Source: Tachypleus tridentatus
Lineage: Eukaryota; Arthropoda; Merostomata; Xiphosura; Limulidae
Direction: 5' to 3'
NCBI RefSeq assembly: GCF_004210375.1
Contig: NC_134837.1
Span: forward strand, 162,481,310-162,545,309
Length of the DNA stretch: 64,000 nucleotides
Shown here: piece by piece, positions 1 through 14,000 of the stretch
How positions within the stretch are numbered: position 1 is the first letter of the stretch
How the letters are laid out: every line of letters begins with the position of its first letter
The notes under the pieces: generated by a model
Databases searched by the model: none
What the model was told of the DNA's origin: nothing
The model's input: the letters and a program-made list of their open reading frames with translations, nothing else
Made by a program: the position numbers and the translations under genes

Positions 1-445
1 ATACTTTCTTTTCATGTTTCATTAGTGTCATTTATTTATTATCATAAAAGTAACCAGAATGTAAAAATAGGAAATATTTTATATTAGTTAAGGTTAAATT
101 TGTTGAAATAAATATTATATTATGAATAATAAAAATATTTTTTCACAAGATATGCTGGCAGAGTAGTTCACCTGTAACATAAATAGATAGTGTAAAGTGA
201 GCTACATGCATAGCCTCTGAAGCCACATGGAAATGAGTTATGCAGCAGGTGGTATAAGATTTTTAGGAATCAAGGTACCACAGCATTATATCCAAGAAAG
301 CATTATGACTAAATGTGTTAAAATGAAGCAGTATTGTAGTTTTCATTTATCAACTGCCATTATCATGTAATATTTATAGATATGTTGAGCTTGCTGGTTT
401 GTCGATTTTCTAATAGAAGATTAAGTTTTTATTTTCTTGTCCTAG
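1..445 (+). other. 3' part of an intron of the HMG-box gene
   Basis: This AT-rich stretch has no convincing exon. It ends in a pyrimidine-rich tract and CCTAG (441-445), a good splice acceptor for the exon that follows. The upstream exons, which must hold the first half of the HMG box, are not in the window. Confidence 0.6.
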
Positions 446-1352
446 GAGGTGAACGTTGGAGAAACATGACTGAGGAAGAAAAACGGCCATATGTTGAAAA
501 ACAAAATGAAGCCAAAATAGCATATGAGCAATTAATGGAAGAGTATCGTAGACAGGTAGTGATTTGATTTTAGTTTGTACTTTATATGAGAATGTCATGA
601 TAAGAAAATAATTAAAACTAGATTGTATAGCCCCTGTTGAAAAAGTTACTTGGCTGCATGCTAAAAATTTGAAGATATTTATCTCCAATGATCCTAATAT
701 GTATTGTACTTTTTAGGTAATTTATTTTCTGCTTTTGTTCTTTCTTATTATGCATATGTATCATCTTTGATAATTGCATACTTTAATGACTTATTTATTA
801 GTGGCCACAGTACATAAATGAACTTACTGTTGCTACTTACCTTCTTTCTTTTTGTTCTATAATAATAATCTTGAAAATTTATTTGTAGTAACAGAAAAAA
901 TATGGACTTTTACACATTTTCTGTATCCACAGCAAAGTGCAACAGATCAACAGGTAGCCAAACAGCCTAGTATGATGATGATGCAATCAGAGGAAGAAAA
1001 TGACTCCGAGAGTAAGGACATAGCACAATCTCCATCTGGAAATTCTGCTTCAGCTTCACCACCTGCTGCTCACTCTGACAGCCCAGCCCCATCAGGGTCA
1101 TCTCCCAACATTCCTTCTGGCATTTCTCCAATATCTTTGGCTCAGATGACTCCAGCTCACACTGGAGGTCTTCAAATGGCATATGGTCAGCCATCTGTGG
1201 CTGCTATTCCCAACTTTTCTCACTTGGGTAACATCTTGAATACCCCGATCAATTATACTCAGGCTCATGCTGCCAACAACTCTCCATACATGGGTAATAG
1301 TAACAACAGCTACAACCAATCACCACAGTCTGGTCAGTACAGCTGGTCATGA
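446..1352 (+). CDS. HMG-box protein, last two coding exons (join 446-555, 933-1352)
   Basis: This is the C-terminal part of a host gene. Exon 446-555 follows a CCTAG acceptor, starts with two bases of a split codon, and ends at CAG|GTAGTG in phase 0. It encodes GERWRNMTEEEKRPY... through EEYRRQ, the end of helix 2 and helix 3 of an HMG box, with the Trp and the EEKRPY motif typical of the fold. Exon 933-1352 follows TATCCACAG in the same phase and gives 139 residues to a TGA at 1350-1352. It has an acidic stretch (SEEENDSESKD), then a Ser/Ala/Pro-rich segment and a Gln/Asn/Tyr-rich end closing in YSWS. HMG-box proteins bend DNA in the nucleus, and a tail of this composition often acts in transcription or chromatin, which is inference here. 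The box does not match SOX, TOX, HMG20, SMARCE1 or HMGB signatures that I know, so I give no symbol. The N-terminal part lies outside the window. Confidence 0.85.
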
Positions 1353-4300
1353 GCATTTTGTGGTGGCAATTTCAAAGCTTAGAGTTCTTTACCACGACTA
1401 GGGACTGAGTTCATTCTAGCTTCTTTAGTGCATGTGAAATGTTATCCAACTGCAGTGGTGTAAGGCAGATATTTATATTTTTGTTTTTATATCTGTGACA
1501 GTCTGGGCTGATTTGTGCAGTTTTGTGTACTTTAGATATGGATTGTTCTCTTCATTACATATACAAGGTGGTTTAAGGTTCACATGGTAAACAAACCTTA
1601 AGTCTAATTACCTAATCCCCAAAATGCAGAGAGCTTTGGTAGTGTCATTTACTCAAAACAGTTCTGTAAAATGGCCCAGAACATTTGAAGCTAGCTTATG
1701 TTATCAGGGGTATTCTGACAATCTACAATGAAACAGTGCTTGTAATTGTTTTTAAATTATGTTATTGTTAGTGATTTTTTATGCAAATTACAATTTTTCT
1801 TTACCTGAATACACATGCTCCAGTATTTATTTTTTAATTTTTTTAGCTAGAAAAGAACTGGTCACAACAGGTATTTTAGACCACTATGTGCATCCATTGT
1901 GTCATTTTTAGGTTATTTAGTGTATTACAGATGTATTTTACCTGCACATTTCAATTACATTGCTTATACCAGAAAGACTGTGAAGCCAGCCAGTTTGACT
2001 GCTTTTGCCCAATCTTTGTTTGTGTGTGTATCTATACACACTATACGTCACATATAGTGAACAAGGGAAAATCCCATAGTTGTAATTGACTACAGACTTA
2101 CAATAATTGTGCTAATACATGATTTTACTTTAAAAATTTATCCTTCAGCACATTATTTTATCATTTTGCATTAACAAGGCTGTTTGCAAGAATAATGTTT
2201 TACCACCTGTTAAATTCTTCCAAAGGCCACACTACTAATAATGTTTTCTCTTCCATTTTTGAAAGCAAATTATTGTAAAAACTGTTGTAATAATTGGTGT
2301 ATTATTTATTTAAACATATTTCATATTTTCATATTCAGTTATTATTGCTGTATTGACATAGTAAGGTTTTGATTATGGTAAATGATTTTACAAAATAATT
2401 ACACTTGGGTTTTTTTGAGTAAAAAAGTTTTGTAATACAAGTAATACATTAGTCAAATTTCTTTATGTAATTTTAATGTTAATAAAATATAAGGGGCACT
2501 CATTTAAATACTTTATAAAAGTATATAACATAAAAAGTAAAAAAAATATTTCAGAACAATAAGACATTATTCAAATAATTTTAATTTTTCTTATTTTGTT
2601 GTTACAGTTTTTACACATTTTTCACAAAGTAAATAAAAGAGAATGTTCCAACTCAAATTAATATGCAGCTCCAAGTAGTCTTGCCTATAATAAAACAATG
2701 ATTTTTGTAATAATTTTACTGCCAGTTCCTAAGTAAAGGTTTATAAATACTGAGTAACTATCATTCACAGAAAAGAAAATATTTCTTGTTTCTTGTTGAT
2801 TTTCTTTCTCCGTTAGTGGTTTTATTATCACTGTCTTCATTCTTCCCTTTTATGAATTGGATATAGCAGGTTATAATCTATTTACACCAATGTAAAGTAA
2901 ATAAAATTGGTTTCAACAATAATTTGTGAGATTTTAAATACTGACTACCCAGAGGTCCTGTAGAATCAAACAAAGCAATCTGGTTTACGAGACTTGCGAA
3001 CAAGCTATGGATCTGAGAATGTTTTAGCTTCTCTAAATACTCTCTAAGTTCCAAAAAATGTTCTTTGTTAAATTATATTTGTTTGAAAGCTATAGAAATT
3101 TACTGTCACAGGAAATCACTTTATCTTAGATTTAGCAAATGTAGTAGGCAAAGGCAATATATTTTAATGACTTAAATCTTTATTTATTGAATGTTATTGT
3201 CTTGTTTATTCCATTGAAGCAAAGGCCATAAAGCTCCTATTATTTATTGAAAAGAAACTGTATTTATTAGATACAATTTGATCTCTACGAAGAACCATAA
3301 TACTGAGGTTGACAAAGGCAACCATGATGTCATCTTTAAAAGTAAGATCCTTGGTCATCAAAATCTTTATTTTTTTTTTTTTTTCTATAATTTTTAGCTT
3401 AAAGTAAGGGTTGAAAATGTGTTAATGAATATCAGTCAAGTCGTTCTTGAGATGTATATGAAATGGATCTTTCTAATCAACAGGAAAAAATAAATAAATT
3501 TAAATTATAAGATGAAAAGAAAACAAATAATTTTTTTTCAAAAATCATGTCACAACTAAATTTAGAAAATTTAACAACCTAAAATATGATAGGAATATGA
3601 AATAAAATTTTTGTATATTACATATATATATATAAGTATACATGTTAAACAGTTTGTTTTCTGTGTAATATAGAATAATTACTTCAATGAAATGTCATAA
3701 CATTATTAATTTGTTACTATTATGGTATAGTAAAATGGACTCGCTACCCCATAGACATAATGTCTACCAAGTTTCATTCAGTTTGGTATTTACACTGTGA
3801 GAAGTTACATATCAGAGGATATTAGTGACACCCCTCCTGTTTGGAAAGTTAATAGAACACGTTCAATCCATCATTGACATATTATAAAATACTGCTCTGA
3901 AAGGGAAGAGTCACAGGGAAGTGTTTTTGTGTTTTTTTAACCTCCTACCTATGTAGTTTTGTTTGCAAAATCTTGTGACTATGCATTTAAAAGAAAAAAA
4001 TTAACTTATCCAGCTTAGGATGGAAATTTTCATATGCAACTTTCGGAATGTACTTTTTCCCATTTCACTGAAGCCTTACAACTACAAAACTGTGAGGAAT
4101 TTTACACAGCATCTGGGCCTCTGCTGTCTTCTCAAACAATTTCTTATACAATTGGAGTAAAATGTGGCACAAAAAAGTAAACAGTGCATTTGGCAATTAT
4201 TAATGTATTTTGGCATTCATAAAGCTACTATTGACAAATGTATATCCAAATACCTTTTCAGTGAACTGAACAATTAGACCAACCCTCAGTGTACACTGGA

Positions 4301-7300
4301 AGTGATTTTCTTATTGAGTAATGTGTCCTTGTTGTCCTGACAGTACAATTTCTTGATGATTTTTTAAAAAAACTAAAGTACTCCATGATGTTATTCAAAA
4401 TGTTGCTGTAGTGCTCAACATTTTGCAGTGGTACAAAAATAGTGGAGCTGACACTCTTCTTACACTTTCTTAAAGTTTATTTTAATTCATTTTTCTAGTG
4501 AATAAAGTTGCAACCCAGAATTCAGAGCATATTTTAACTGTAATTAGATAAGTTTGTTTGTCTGCCTTATACAAATGGGGTAGAAAGCCTTTGAATATAC
4601 CTGATACTACATCATTCTTTAAAATGCATGTCCTTGCTTTAGTTTATTTATCATACAATTACTGTAAAATTGCTTGCCACAAAAGCAAATGTACCCTGTA
4701 TGCTTTCACTTTTCCATTTTTAGTGCATTCAAAGTTGGATTCAGTGCATCTTCTCTTATTAGGGAAGTATCTGTATGTATAAAGTCAGCTAGGCCTGCAG
4801 TAGGTTTAAAATTTTTTATAGAATCTGACAATTCTCTCTTTCTTCCTAAAAAATAACAAATCCAAGCTAGTCTTATTTTGTAATTTTCTTTTTAAACTAA
4901 ACATATGGCTATGACAAACAAGTAACATTTCACTCAAAACTCATTTTATGATTTTAAGTTTCCTGTAGCAGACGTGGTTAAATTTAAATACCATCTTTCA
5001 GTTATGTGTTCAGCATTAGGCTTTTAAACTTTTAGCACTGTGAAATAAAATTTCTCTGAAGATGGGCATCAGAATTTAGAACCTACTTATTTTTTCACCA
5101 TGCAAAAGTGGTTGAGACAGGTGGTGTCACCTTTCCTCAAGTTCAACCCATATGCTGTCTTTCCATAAACTGTGAGTCCACAGTGTGTGTACATACATAT
5201 GTAGTTACTGTAATTCACAATTACTTTTTAGGAACTGATTTAGCATCCAGAGTTTATTGATTAATAAAATACATTTATATCTAAGCATGTTCCTTTTTCT
5301 TAGGTAATAATAAAACACTACATTGCAAATCATCAAAATTGGTCATTACGAGAAAGGAAGCATATTTTAACAAATGTTTTATGGAATTTCAGTAAAGTTG
5401 TTTTTTGTTGCAAGTTTTGCTTTATGTTGTACTATTCAAGTTTTGAATCAAAATTAACAAAAAGCTTGACAATAATAACTTTTCTTTTTAAAAACCTCAG
5501 TGAAAGCTTTTGTTTACTATATGTTGATGGTTCGACTATATTGAACTTACCCTCAGAAGTTCTAGAAGTTTCAGTAATATCTACTAAATATTTGTATTGA
5601 TATGGTATTATCCCCATCACATTGTACCACTATTAGTTAAATAAATATACGTGTATATAGAGTTGTCTGATAAATATTGCATAGTTAGTAATGTTTGTAA
5701 TTATAACTGTGTGTTCATAATTACTTTTTCTTTTTTATCCTTTTACATTTCATATTTAGTATTACAGAATACTGAGTTTCAGAATTGCCTACTTGAATAT
5801 TTAATATAGTATTTACACGTTGTAGATTGTGGTGCCATGAAACTGACTGTTTGGTAATATAATGCAGCATATTCTGAAGTACAACTGAATTTCTCTGTCA
5901 AAATTAAGTTTTTGCAAGTTATCGTTGTTCTAATGTTTGTTATCATTCACCCAAAATATCTGTGCCAGGTGTTGATAAAGTACAAGTGAATTTATTTTAA
6001 CAATCAAAAGTAGTTTTTTTTTTGTTGTTGTTGTTGTTTTAGTCTTATCTCAGTATTAGTTTATTTCCCAAAGATTTTATTTATTTGAAAAAAAATCATT
6101 TTAATTAAAGGGTAGATCAACATGATTTCTACACAACATTCTCTTCAGCTTTTTATATTAAAATTATAGACTATCTAAGTAATATTTCTGAAATAAATAA
6201 AGCATTACTGTTGTTAGTTTTACATTGTCAAAGTTTCTGTAGTTTCTGAAACAGTTTGTAGTTAATAATATATTTATATTTATGATAGATATGTGTAATA
6301 AGCCATTTTAGTTTGTCTTTATGTTTTCAGTAAAGGCCCATTTAAAGAAAATAAACATTCCTTTTAATTAATTTCAAAAACCAAATTTACAAATTTTTTG
6401 CAATGCTCTGGTTTCTTCTACTATTACATTATTCTAATTTGTTTTAATTAATATGTGAATTATTGTAAGAGGAAAAAGCCTTCACTCATATTTTAAGATA
6501 ATGTTATAGATAAAAATCTTAAAATTTCTCTGTATATTTTAAAATTTTATGAAACTTTTTAACAAAACTGTGCTGTAACTTGTTAAAAATATATTTGTAG
6601 TTATATGATCTTATGCTTTATATGAATAACTGGACTGAAGGAATTTCCTGATAGTATAAATTCTAATTTATCTGTGAATAGTATGGGGAAAAACTTTGAT
6701 GTATTAAATGTTTACAAAAAAGTTGTTCAGTAACTGACAAGGATCATTATTTATATTATCATAATTTTTGTCATTTTAAATTTTTAAACTCACATTTTAT
6801 TAATTAGCAGAACCATAAAAGGTTTTTATGGTACATGTAGTGGGAGGAAAAAATAACCCCTTGGCCCTGTATACAGTTGCAGAAGGTCAAGCAAAAAGAT
6901 GTAAATAAAAATACTAGTGCTGGGATTTTATGAATTGTTTTTTTAATATGTATATATGTATATGTATGTATTTCATATGTAAAACTTGCAGAGTTAATAC
7001 AGTATATGGAAGAGCAAAATGAGAAAGTGAATATTTAATGATTTCCATGAAATTACAGTTATTTATCTGAACATGTTTGTAGCTGATGTTGTTTCTACTA
7101 TCATTTTTCTGGTGTACAATGCATAATAATATAGAGAGGTTTAGACTCTACTGAAAAATGTTGTTTGAAAGAAAAAGCATAAAGGACTAAATGTAAATTC
7201 ATATTTTGTTTTTAATATATTATTGTGCCTTTTACACATGAAGGAAAGAAACTAACAATTCTCTTTAGTGCCAATAATTACAATAAACACTTTTATTCAA

Positions 7301-9415
7301 CAACTAATATTACTGTAGATATTCCATTATCTTATAAAAAAAAAAAATATATTTGTTTATAAAATCTAAGTACTTGCTTCAGTGAACTGTTAGCTGTTCA
7401 GAGTTCGAGATTATGATTTTATATGCTTTAAAATAAAAATGAAAATCTTGTGTATGTTTGGTTAGAGAGAGAGAGAGGGGTCTCTCAGATCCATGTATTG
7501 AATGTTCTTTGAAGTCGCATCTGCTTTCGTCCTCTTTGCTTCAGAATCTCTAAAGAAACAACGAAAGGATATGCGTGAAAAAATCATGCACACTAGTTGT
7601 TTTTCTCTTTTTTCATGAATGATATTTGTAAGTTTTCTTCATTTTCATGTGCCTACTTTAAATCAGTTTTTACCTTATTTCATGGCAAAAAAAATACTTT
7701 CCCATGTAACTGGCTGAAGGTTTTCACTAATATAGTGTAGCTGGTGATCTTTTGTTTGTTTTTATGGAACTTATTAAGATAGTATATACCCTTTACGTAC
7801 TATTATCTAGGTTTGGTCTTTTTATCAGAAAAAAACGCATCTTTATGTTATTTCTTGCATGAAAATATGGTGAAATAGGTATAAAGACATATTCTGGGAC
7901 ACTGTGATTAATCTGCACATTATAAAAATGAAGAAATACAAAAGAAATTTTCCTGATAACTTCTACAAAAATGAGTAAATATTCCAAGAAATGGGTCCAG
8001 ACATTGACAGGATGTAAACAAGTAATTAATTCAAGGTCAAATTACAGCACTAACGAGTATGTCCTAATTAAGACATATGTTGCAATGACTCATTAAGGGC
8101 CATTTAATAAAAACCAAATCTCTCATCAACTTTAGTACATTATTAGATACTCTAATAATGCATATTTATTTCAATTGTGAAGTTATAGCATCAACTGATC
8201 TGAAGATAGGAGTTAAAAATCATTATAAGAATGTCAGTTTTCAGATTTTGATAAAAAAGTATTTAAAAATTTGATGCAAAATAGTCACATAAAGGTATTT
8301 GTCTAGGCAGAAAAAGTTATACTGTGTCCTACAAACTGTGAAAGTTGCACCCCTTAAATATGAAAAAAATTGTGATATTTTTTGACATTTAAAGGGTATA
8401 TGCTACCTTACAACAATGCTATAGATTCTGAACCACTTAGTTTTCTAACTTGGTAAAAAATATGTTATGATTGCACAGAAATTAATTTAAAAGTTTAAAA
8501 CTTCACAATTTCAGAATTGCAGGTTTTTGAAGTAAATGTTCGTTCCATCAGTTTTCTGCTGAGAAACGATTTAGTTAAATTGTAACTTGAGATGGGTATC
8601 GTTTATTAACTTGCTGTTAATAAACTTGTTTACATGTTAGATTCATTTTTATATACCCTTTATCAACTCATTTTGTAATATTGTTGATTAATGAGACAAA
8701 ACACCTGTTGCTAATAAAACTTTATAATATTGTTTAAAAAAATTATATCACGTCCGGAGATAAAGAATAAACAGCAGAATAAATAATATTCTTTATTTAA
8801 GGCCTAGGTCTTTTATATTTTTCAATAATGAGCTGTTAAGTTAATCTTGTTAGGCTAAGATGAAAGTAAGAAACATTAGAAATGAAACAACACTAATGTT
8901 ACCTTGTATTAATTGAAATTTGAAAACAAAGTCATTGATTTATAAAAACATTGAAAGACCTAATTTTTGGATAACATTAGCTCTTGACTATAGTAAAATT
9001 GTTGATTTTTTTTTAAATTTTGCACATTGAGTGAACTCCATTTTATCGTTTCTGTGATAAGTATGAATTGAAACAGATTACCTTCCTACCTGAGAATCAG
9101 TGAAACCATGTATTGTTTCAATTTTGCATTGTTTATTATACATTTTATTTGGCAGTAGAAACATTAAGTATGGTTTATTTTCCAATAAAATGTATTCACT
9201 TTATCAAGATTCTTGTATAGCTGAATGTCAAGTGTCTGAAAGAATGGCAGCTAAAATGTTCTTATATATTTAAAAGGTTCTATTTTGTTGGGGGGTTTTT
9301 TTCTTGCTTTAAAAAATTTAAAAGTATTTTTGCTCAATGGAGATGATTCTCATCAACCCTTGTTCGGATAGCAACACCAAGTTTCAATTCTGTAAGGTTA
9401 TGAGAGTAACATTTT
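1353..9415 (+). other. AT-rich, SINE-free region; probable long 3' UTR then intergenic DNA
   Basis: No coding region is recognisable. The first part must be the 3' UTR of the HMG-box gene. Candidate AATAAA signals occur at 2481-2486, near 2632 and near 2900, and more follow. Short simple tracts are present: a TA run near 3625, a GTT run near 6025 and a GA run near 7466. No copy of the SINEs that crowd the right side of the window is seen. Where the transcript ends cannot be decided from sequence alone. Confidence 0.5.
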
Positions 9416-9658
9416 GTAATTCAATAAGACCTTTGTAAATAGTAACATTACCTTTATTAAGCGTATATCATATTTACTTTAGACCAGTGTTGGAAATTAA
9501 TGCTTCTGTATTCTTTTATCACTTTTGAGAAAAATATATTCATATTGGAAATGTAACTTCAGAACGACTACAAAAATCTGAAGTAATTCAATAAGACCTT
9601 TGTAAACAGTAACATTACATTTATTAAGCGTATATCATATTTACTTTAGACCAGTGTT
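9416..9658. repeat. 76-bp direct duplication (9416-9491 and 9583-9658)
   Basis: The segment running from GTAATTCAATAAGACC to TTTAGACCAGTGTT occurs twice, 167 bp apart start to start, with two mismatches. The 91 bp between the copies is unrelated. This looks like a small local duplication of low age, not a transposon. Confidence 0.85.
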
Positions 9659-10329
9659 AAATCAATTTAGGTAAACAAAATTAATGTAGTAGAGTATTTT
9701 CTTTGAAAAACTTTTCTGATGCCTTTTATGTAAGCTAAGTGGCTATTATAGTTAAAATTTGGAGCTGGGTAACTGCTGTGAACACAACACTGATATTTCA
9801 TTGTTCAACTTTGCAAGTAGTCAGTTTGAAACCGTTATCCAAACAGTATAGTAAAAACAGATTAAATATATAATTAATTTTTATTCTAATTTCATTTAAT
9901 GTATATCAAAATATTTTCCCTCTTCTGATGTTTTTAAAGCAGAGTAATGGTGTAGTTATTGTTATTAGGATGTAGGTGACACTCATTTTTAAAGTTTTAG
10001 ATAGCATTACTTTGCCACAAAAATACTAAAATGCTCATTTGAATACACTAATCTACAAAAAGCATTTGATACAAAGCCAAAGAAAGGCATAAATCTCAAA
10101 TATATTTGCTTTAATTTCTTAATCTAAAGCCAACCATTGTTATTCATATGGTTATCAAGCTTTCTCTTGAACTCACTTAAATTTACTGACTCCATCATAT
10201 CTTCAGTATACTATATTAAAATGAATTTCAAGCCTCACCACATCTAGTAATCTTGACAATAATTCTTTAGTGTAGTTTACATTACGAGAGACTGTGTTAT
10301 ATGGCTATTGTATTCAAAGCAAATATCTT
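9659..10329. other. no gene recognised
   Basis: AT-rich DNA between the duplication and the gypsy remnant. A 3' LTR of that element would be expected in or near here, but I could not delimit one without a second copy to compare. Confidence 0.4.
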
Positions 10330-13300
10330 ATCTCTGCTATTCTCCATAATTCATCCATTTCACAAGGATGATGGCCTGAGTGATTTCACTGAATTCTCTA
10401 AACCACGCAGTTGACTTTTTTATTACAATGTATGGCCTTTCCCAGCTTTTGCTTAACTTTTGAAGTTCATCTAAGGCATACTGGAATCGTGTCTTATCAG
10501 TAGTATATCATAATGTGTTTATTTTGTCACTACCTGATTTAAGCATTTCCCTGGTACATTCATGTATGATGTCATAGGTGTTTCTTAATATCCCTAGATA
10601 TTCTGTGTAAGGCTTTTTTGAAAGACTGTCTCTAGCTGCAAATGCAAAAGGTCCAGTGGTATTTAAAGTTCTCTTCTAAACATCAGTGATGAAAATGATG
10701 ATGTGTTGCATTAGCTTAATGTATTGCTTTATGATAACTCGTAACTAACAGTGAAAGACCTTTATCACACATTTTCTGATATTCATCAACATAAATAGTT
10801 AATTTATTTAAATATGTGTGGTTGTATCTTTCCATTATGCTGTCAGAAAATGGATGAAGTTGCTGTTATGTTGACATTTTTTATTATATTGGTACAACAC
10901 ATTTCTGACAACAGGGCTGGTCTATAATTTTTTTCCTGGCCTTTGTAAAATTTTGTAGACATACTGAATCTTGAAAACATTTGCCAACAAAATTACTTGT
11001 TGGTGCTTCTGCTTCCTTGGCAGCCATTTGATGAAATGGTCCACAACAACCATGATGCATCTTCCCATTATCACTCCTTGGCAGGTTACTAAGGGCATCA
11101 ACAATAATTCTCAACTGATTTTTCAGCATAATACTGCCATAGCTGCACATGCTTTCTTTTGTGGATCTTATGCTCACAACAAAGTTCATATTTTATACCA
11201 ATTCTCTACAGACCTCCAACACTCTAATAAGCATAATGAATCCCACTGTGTGCAGCCCACTTTTGTCATTGGACTTATATGGATTGATTGTTTACCATGA
11301 GGGTCTTTCTCCTCTATTCTTGATCCACGAAGTAATTGTTTTCAAAATCGTATATGGTCTTTGAAATAATGCCTCATCATTTGTATGGTTCTGTCCAAGG
11401 TGATGTGTGGGTTTAAAGCTGTACACCTAGGATTTTTAGAATTATTTCTAAATTATTTCTTATTATTTTGCTTTTTGGATTGTCAGAATTTTCAGCCACT
11501 TTAATATTGTATGATCAAATTGAACTTTTCAAGTTGTACAGTATATCCTGTTGATGACATTTATAGTTTTGCTGTGGTGAGAAATCACATTCTTTTCCAT
11601 ATTTGTGACAAAACTGCTTGCTCTACAAAACCATTGACATTTGTATCCAAAATGAGTAGATCTTCCAGAATTGGGTTTGCTGAATTATTGGAGTTTTCAA
11701 GATTTTGTGTTGAGAATGAGCTATGCAATGGAATGATTAACAAAATGATGGCAGCAAAAGAAGTCCTTATTTCATATGAGTTATTTGGTGTTGACAAATT
11801 CTGAGAGAGTCAGCCTTTGATGGTTCTGTTGACTTACAAACTGCTGATTATGTGTCCCAAAAGTCTCACTTTTTGATGGAATAATTCACATGCTTGGAGA
11901 TTTAGCTTAAGGTTCTCTTTCTTTAACCTATCACATGCATTATCAAAGGTCTCCCATGTGCAGTTGTCATCCAAGTAAATGAGTATTTTATTACCTAATA
12001 GTTCAGGTAGAGCACACTACATTAAATTTTGAAGTGTAACAGGTACTTTACACCATAAAAATGGTAAATCAACAGATAGCTCAATCCATTTCCTGCAGTA
12101 AAGGATTTCTTCTCTCTACTTACTTTGTCAACTTGTTCTTGCATATATCTCATGCTGAAAACCATTTAGATGTAGTAAGTATACACAGGAGTAGTCAGAC
12201 CTTGGTAGTGATTAGGCATCCATCCTTGTACTTTATACACTTTATAGTAGCCCACACAGAACTTTGTAGTCCATCCTCCATCACAAGTACAATGGGTGAT
12301 GCCCAATAACTAGAAATTGGTTTTTCTATTCCTTGTTTCTCCATGGCTTTTATCTCTTTGAAAATCTTAGACTGTTTAGTATTTCATTTTTTGATAGTAT
12401 CAGTATCTTTGTTGTCATAGGAAGTTCAACCTCTTATGTATAAGTTGTCATGTAGTACACAAGGATTTTCTGGTCATAGATTGTGAAACTACTCTAACCT
12501 TACATATGTGTTTTACACAAAATCAGTTTCCAATATGCATTCATCACAGTCAATTACCCATTCATCAAGTGGTACAGAGAAATTTTATACACCAAGGAGA
12601 AATCTTTACTTTACTCTTAGGGCAACTTTTTCTACTCACTGTTTTCATCACTTCCTCTTATTTTTTCATCTGAAAGGCAATTTCCACCTTTTCAAATCAG
12701 GTTAAATTGTTGTAGCTGTAGAACCAGTATTGATTAAAATACAGCAAGGCTTCCCATCAAAAAGCTTGTGGACTTGTTTTTTTATATATTTTTTTTATTT
12801 CAATGAAGTAGATGGGATATTCTCTGCTGAACTTTGGTATATATGTCCAGTTAATTCTCTCTCTTTGTTGTTGTTAATTGTTGGTTCCTTCGTGTGGTTG
12901 GGCACAAAGCCTTATCCTTTGGTATTGTTTTATGGGTGTATGTGAAGAATCAGTAGGTACTAAATCTCACTATTATGACCAGGTTTTCTGTATCTATAAT
13001 GGTTCACCATTTTATTATCACCTGTGGATGGATGTTATGTTTCACTTCTATGTATGTGTGTGTGTGTGTTTGTCAGCAAGATTTTTTCAAGATGGCTGAA
13101 TGGATTTGGACAAAAGTTGGTATACATTTGTATTACCACCCAACTTAGAAGTAATTAATTTCTAGAGGGCCAAGCTTATGAAAATCAAAGAAATTCTGTT
13201 TGTTAACATGGAGACAAATTTTTCCCACTATTTTTGTTCTGTACCTCAAAAATGATCATGGCTTGATGAAACTTGATGGATTATATAAAATATTTTTTTC

Positions 13301-14000
13301 AATGTCCTGCTGAAAATGGTCCATTGTTATCAGTGGATCTATAAACAGATTTTCATATATTTTGAAGGCCAGATATGATCAGTGCTGTGTGGTTGGAGGT
13401 ATGAGCTCTACTGAATTCTTGTTTATCTCTTTAGGTGAAGTTTTCATTCCCTACAGTCTTTTAACTGCAGTTCATAGCAAAGTCCTTTCAAATTACTTGA
13501 AACACGTGGTTTATTTCCTTCATCCTATGTAACTAATTTTTCAATTAATCATTTTAGTTCTAGACTGTCATCAGTGAAAGATGATGTTTCATTAACACAC
13601 TCTTTACTGATTCTGTATCTTCAAGGTGATATCTTTAATTTTTATCTGCAATTTTGATGTAGCCTACTTCCATCACCAGTTGCAGAACTTCCCTTAAAGA
13701 TGTACACCTACGCTGCTTTACCCTAATTCTTTTATCCTTGCCTTTTATAAGTGTGTTTGGTTAAGATAGTTGGGAAAGCTGTTTTAAATCTGCAAATTTG
13801 GCTCAGATCTGTTCTTTCTTTTGTACTCTGTTCTAGAACTTTACTATGGATGTTTTCTTCTGTTGTTCTATTCCAAACTTGTTGTATGAGGTAGCTACTA
13901 CTGTTTGATAGTTGTTTATTTATAAATTTCTCAAGTCTTTGGATCACTACTCCCCAAATTAGTGTATTCTTTAAGTAAAGCTTAGAATATTCTAGGTATC
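10330..14000 (-). mobile_element. Ty3/gypsy LTR retrotransposon fossil, gag to integrase
   Basis: Read on the minus strand, the parts come in the usual order. Capsid-like gag lies at about 14.0-13.6 kb (RRCTSLREVLQL), a retroviral-type protease at about 12.8-12.6 kb (motif NTGST) and reverse transcriptase at about 12.35-11.85 kb (LIYLDD, then KLNLQACELF). An RNase H region follows at about 11.8-11.5 kb (PILEDLLILDT), then integrase at about 11.3-10.6 kb (VVVDHFIKW), ending in a GPY/F-like module near 10.4 kb (ERPYIVIKK). The order PR-RT-RH-IN places it in Ty3/gypsy. It is thoroughly broken, with many interruptions, and old. About 0.7 kb between gag and protease is longer than expected and may hold an insertion (roughly 13.04-13.42 kb). 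No LTRs were delimited. Confidence 0.8.

Noticed and set aside
6900-9441. TGTAAATA Pumilio-type motifs at 6900 and 9434
   Set aside because: In 8 kb of such AT-rich DNA about two are expected by chance.
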